Source of the DNA: Nitrospira sp. | GTDB taxonomy: Bacteria; UBA9089; CG2-30-40-21; SBAY01 | Direction of reading: 5' to 3' | DNA: 6,053 nt | NCBI GenBank assembly: GCA_005239945.1 | Contig: SBAY01000277.1 | Span: 1-6,053 of the forward strand | Shown: in pieces, positions 5,031 to 6,053 of the stretch | Numbering within the stretch: the first letter of the stretch is position 1 | Layout of the letters: the number at the start of each line of letters is the position of its first letter | The notes under the pieces: generated by a model | Told to the model about the DNA's origin: nothing | What the model saw: only the letters and a program-made list of their open reading frames with translations | Database searches by the model: none | Translations under genes and position numbers: made by a program

Positions 5031-5879
5031 AACCCAGAATATATCCAGACAAGTCATGATAAACAAAAGGATACTCACCAACCCATTTATATTAAAAAAG
5101 GCAATATTCACCCTGCTTAAATCAGAAGGTCTAATCAGTGAATGTTCATAGATTAACATTAAGGCGACAATAAAAACGCCGCTAAAATAGAAAGGTCCAA
5201 GTTGAGCTAAGCTCCCAAACCATAAAAGTAAGACAACCATAAAAAGATGCATCACTCGTGAAATAAATAATGCCTTGGGAATGCCAAATTTAACTACCAT
5301 TGAATGAAGTCCATAGGTTTTATCAAACTCAAAGTCAAGCGTGGCGTAAATAATATCAAACCCCGCTACCCAAAAGAGAACGGTGGAGCCAAGAATAAGC
5401 GGTAAAATGGCAATTTGTGAGTTTATAGCAATCCAAACACCAATAGGTGCTATAGCCAGGGATAAGCCTAAAAAAATGTGGGTTAGCCAGGTAAAGCGTT
5501 TAGTAAAGGAATAAAAATAAAAGATAGCCAGTGCCACAGGGGATAGATAAAAGGCAAGGTTATTGAGCATATAGGCGGAAATAATAAAGATTATGGCTGT
5601 AGTTATCATAAAAATCCAGACGGATTTAATCGAAATCTTCCCCAAAACAAGAGGTCGGTTTTGCGTTCTCGGATTAAGGGCATCAAACCTTAAATCAATC
5701 ACACGGTTAAATGCCATGGCACTACTTCTTGCAGTCACCATGGCCACTAAAATCCAGAATATAACCCTAAACTGAGGTAATCCATGTGTGCAGATTAACA
5801 TTGAAATTAAGGCAAAAGGTAAGGCAAAAATGGTATGTTGAAATTTAATTAACTCAAAAATAACCTTGATTTGTCTCAT
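5022..5879 (-). CDS. mqnP: UbiA-family prenyltransferase, probably menaquinone-pathway MqnP
   Basis: A 285-residue membrane prenyltransferase with about eight or nine hydrophobic segments. Both aspartate-rich sites that hold magnesium and the prenyl diphosphate are intact: NRVIDLRFDALNPRTQNRPL (58-77; Asp62, Asp66) and DIIYATLDFEFDKTYGLHS (175-193; Asp175, Asp182, Asp186). The N-terminal ELIKFQHTIFALPFAL and the late RVNIAFFNINGLVSI (256-270) resemble members that serve the futalosine pathway, where the enzyme attaches a polyprenyl chain to a naphthoate intermediate. MqnE next door supports this, although UbiA (4-hydroxybenzoate) cannot be excluded by sequence alone. The frame opens at an ATG at 5951, but the preceding 24 residues are encoded across a strong promoter, so the ATG at 5879 is preferred. 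There is no Shine-Dalgarno, and the predicted transcription start is only 3-5 bases upstream, suggesting a leaderless message. The stop lies inside the terminator stem. Confidence 0.85.
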   Translation of the reverse strand: MRQIKVIFELIKFQHTIFALPFALISMLICTHGLPQFRVIFWILVAMVTARSSAMAFNRVIDLRFDALNPRTQNRPLVLGKISIKSVWIFMITTAIIFIISAYMLNNLAFYLSPVALAIFYFYSFTKRFTWLTHIFLGLSLAIAPIGVWIAINSQIAILPLILGSTVLFWVAGFDIIYATLDFEFDKTYGLHSMVVKFGIPKALFISRVMHLFMVVLLLWFGSLAQLGPFYFSGVFIVALMLIYEHSLIRPSDLSRVNIAFFNINGLVSILLFIMTCLDIFWVKG

Positions 5880-5889
5880 TGTTACAAGT

Positions 5890-5918
5890 ATATTATCATA
5901 ATTTCCAGTAGAAGTCAA
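5890..5918 (-). promoter_or_regulatory. Strong sigma70-type promoter of the ubiA-type gene
   Basis: On the - strand TTGACT (5918-5913) and TAATAT (5895-5890) are separated by exactly 17 bases. Each matches the consensus at five of six positions. Transcription should begin near 5883, placing the ATG at 5879 almost at the 5' end. This supports both the internal start codon and leaderless translation, and it argues against the ATG at 5951. Confidence 0.75.
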
Positions 5919-5984
5919 GAATAAAAAGTAAATGAAGTAAATGGGCATCATTAGTCCTAATTACAACATTAGTAGTGGTTTAAA

Positions 5985-6053
5985 GAGAGGTGTTTTTTAA
6001 GGGGAGAGAAACCCTTTTTGAAAAAAGTGTTTCTCTCCCCTTAAACCCCTCTC
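5985..6053. repeat. Long palindrome at the right edge of the window
   Basis: Perfect 17-base arms at 5996-6012 and 6029-6045 (core GGGGAGAGAAAC and its complement) surround a 16-base centre that is itself nearly self-complementary (CTTTTT then AAAAAG). Outside the stem, GAGAGG (5985-5990) matches CCTCTC (6048-6053) beyond a small asymmetric bulge, so the symmetry reaches the window end and may continue. No T-tract or coding frame is present. It may be a terminator-like hairpin of an upstream gene or a fold-back repeat element. Confidence 0.75.

Noticed and set aside
4981..5035. Telomere-like GGGTTA/ACCC words
   Set aside because: Only a few imperfect copies, internal to a bacterial gene cluster, and better explained as a terminator built from the intergenic word-repeat type.
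5593..5775. Plus-strand frame opposite the prenyltransferase gene
   Set aside because: Antisense to the conserved aspartate-rich motif region; a shadow frame.

Overview
This AT-rich bacterial window (judged by eye, not computed) carries seven protein genes. Two lie on the + strand at the left and five on the - strand. The content suggests a deep-branching, probably anaerobic bacterium. Two genes belong to menaquinone synthesis by the futalosine route, one is a stand-alone FlhB-like cytoplasmic domain, and one is a short ArgA-type acetyltransferase. Almost every gene gap holds an inverted repeat built from short words. I recall similar intergenic word repeats from genomes of uncultivated bacterial phyla, but I cannot place the taxon from this sequence.

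Layout. Positions 1-205 are non-coding and end in a promoter-like site. Positions 206-814 (+) encode a Yip1-domain membrane protein. Positions 830-2242 (+) encode a large polytopic protein resembling a GT-C (dolichyl-phosphate-sugar type) glycosyltransferase that seems to have lost its C-terminal end. The two form a tight pair, the second having an SD next to the first gene's stop codon. Positions 2241-2300 hold a stem-loop and a hexamer repeat between the convergent gene sets. On the - strand, read in the direction of transcription, come a UbiA-family prenyltransferase, most likely MqnP (5879-5022), a terminator, MqnE aminofutalosine synthase (4823-3753), a 28-bp imperfect hairpin, an FlhB C-terminal-like protein (3656-3360), an ArgA-like GNAT acetyltransferase (3344-2874), another repeat hairpin, and a CvpA-family membrane protein (2795-2301). 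The right edge (5985-6053) is a near-perfect palindrome that continues to the window end.

How the genes fit together. MqnE makes aminofutalosine, an early intermediate of the futalosine pathway, and the UbiA-type enzyme would prenylate the naphthoate product late in the same pathway. They are neighbours but appear to be separate transcripts: each has its own promoter-like site, and a T-tracted hairpin lies between them. FlhB-like, GNAT and CvpA follow closely and may be one transcript, but no common function is evident. Three ORFs (cvpA, mqnE, ubiA) have longest-possible starts that are probably wrong; internal starts are preferred here.

The most unusual feature is not a gene. Seven intergenic sites each carry a quasi-palindrome built from tandem short words. 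The words differ at every site but the architecture is the same.
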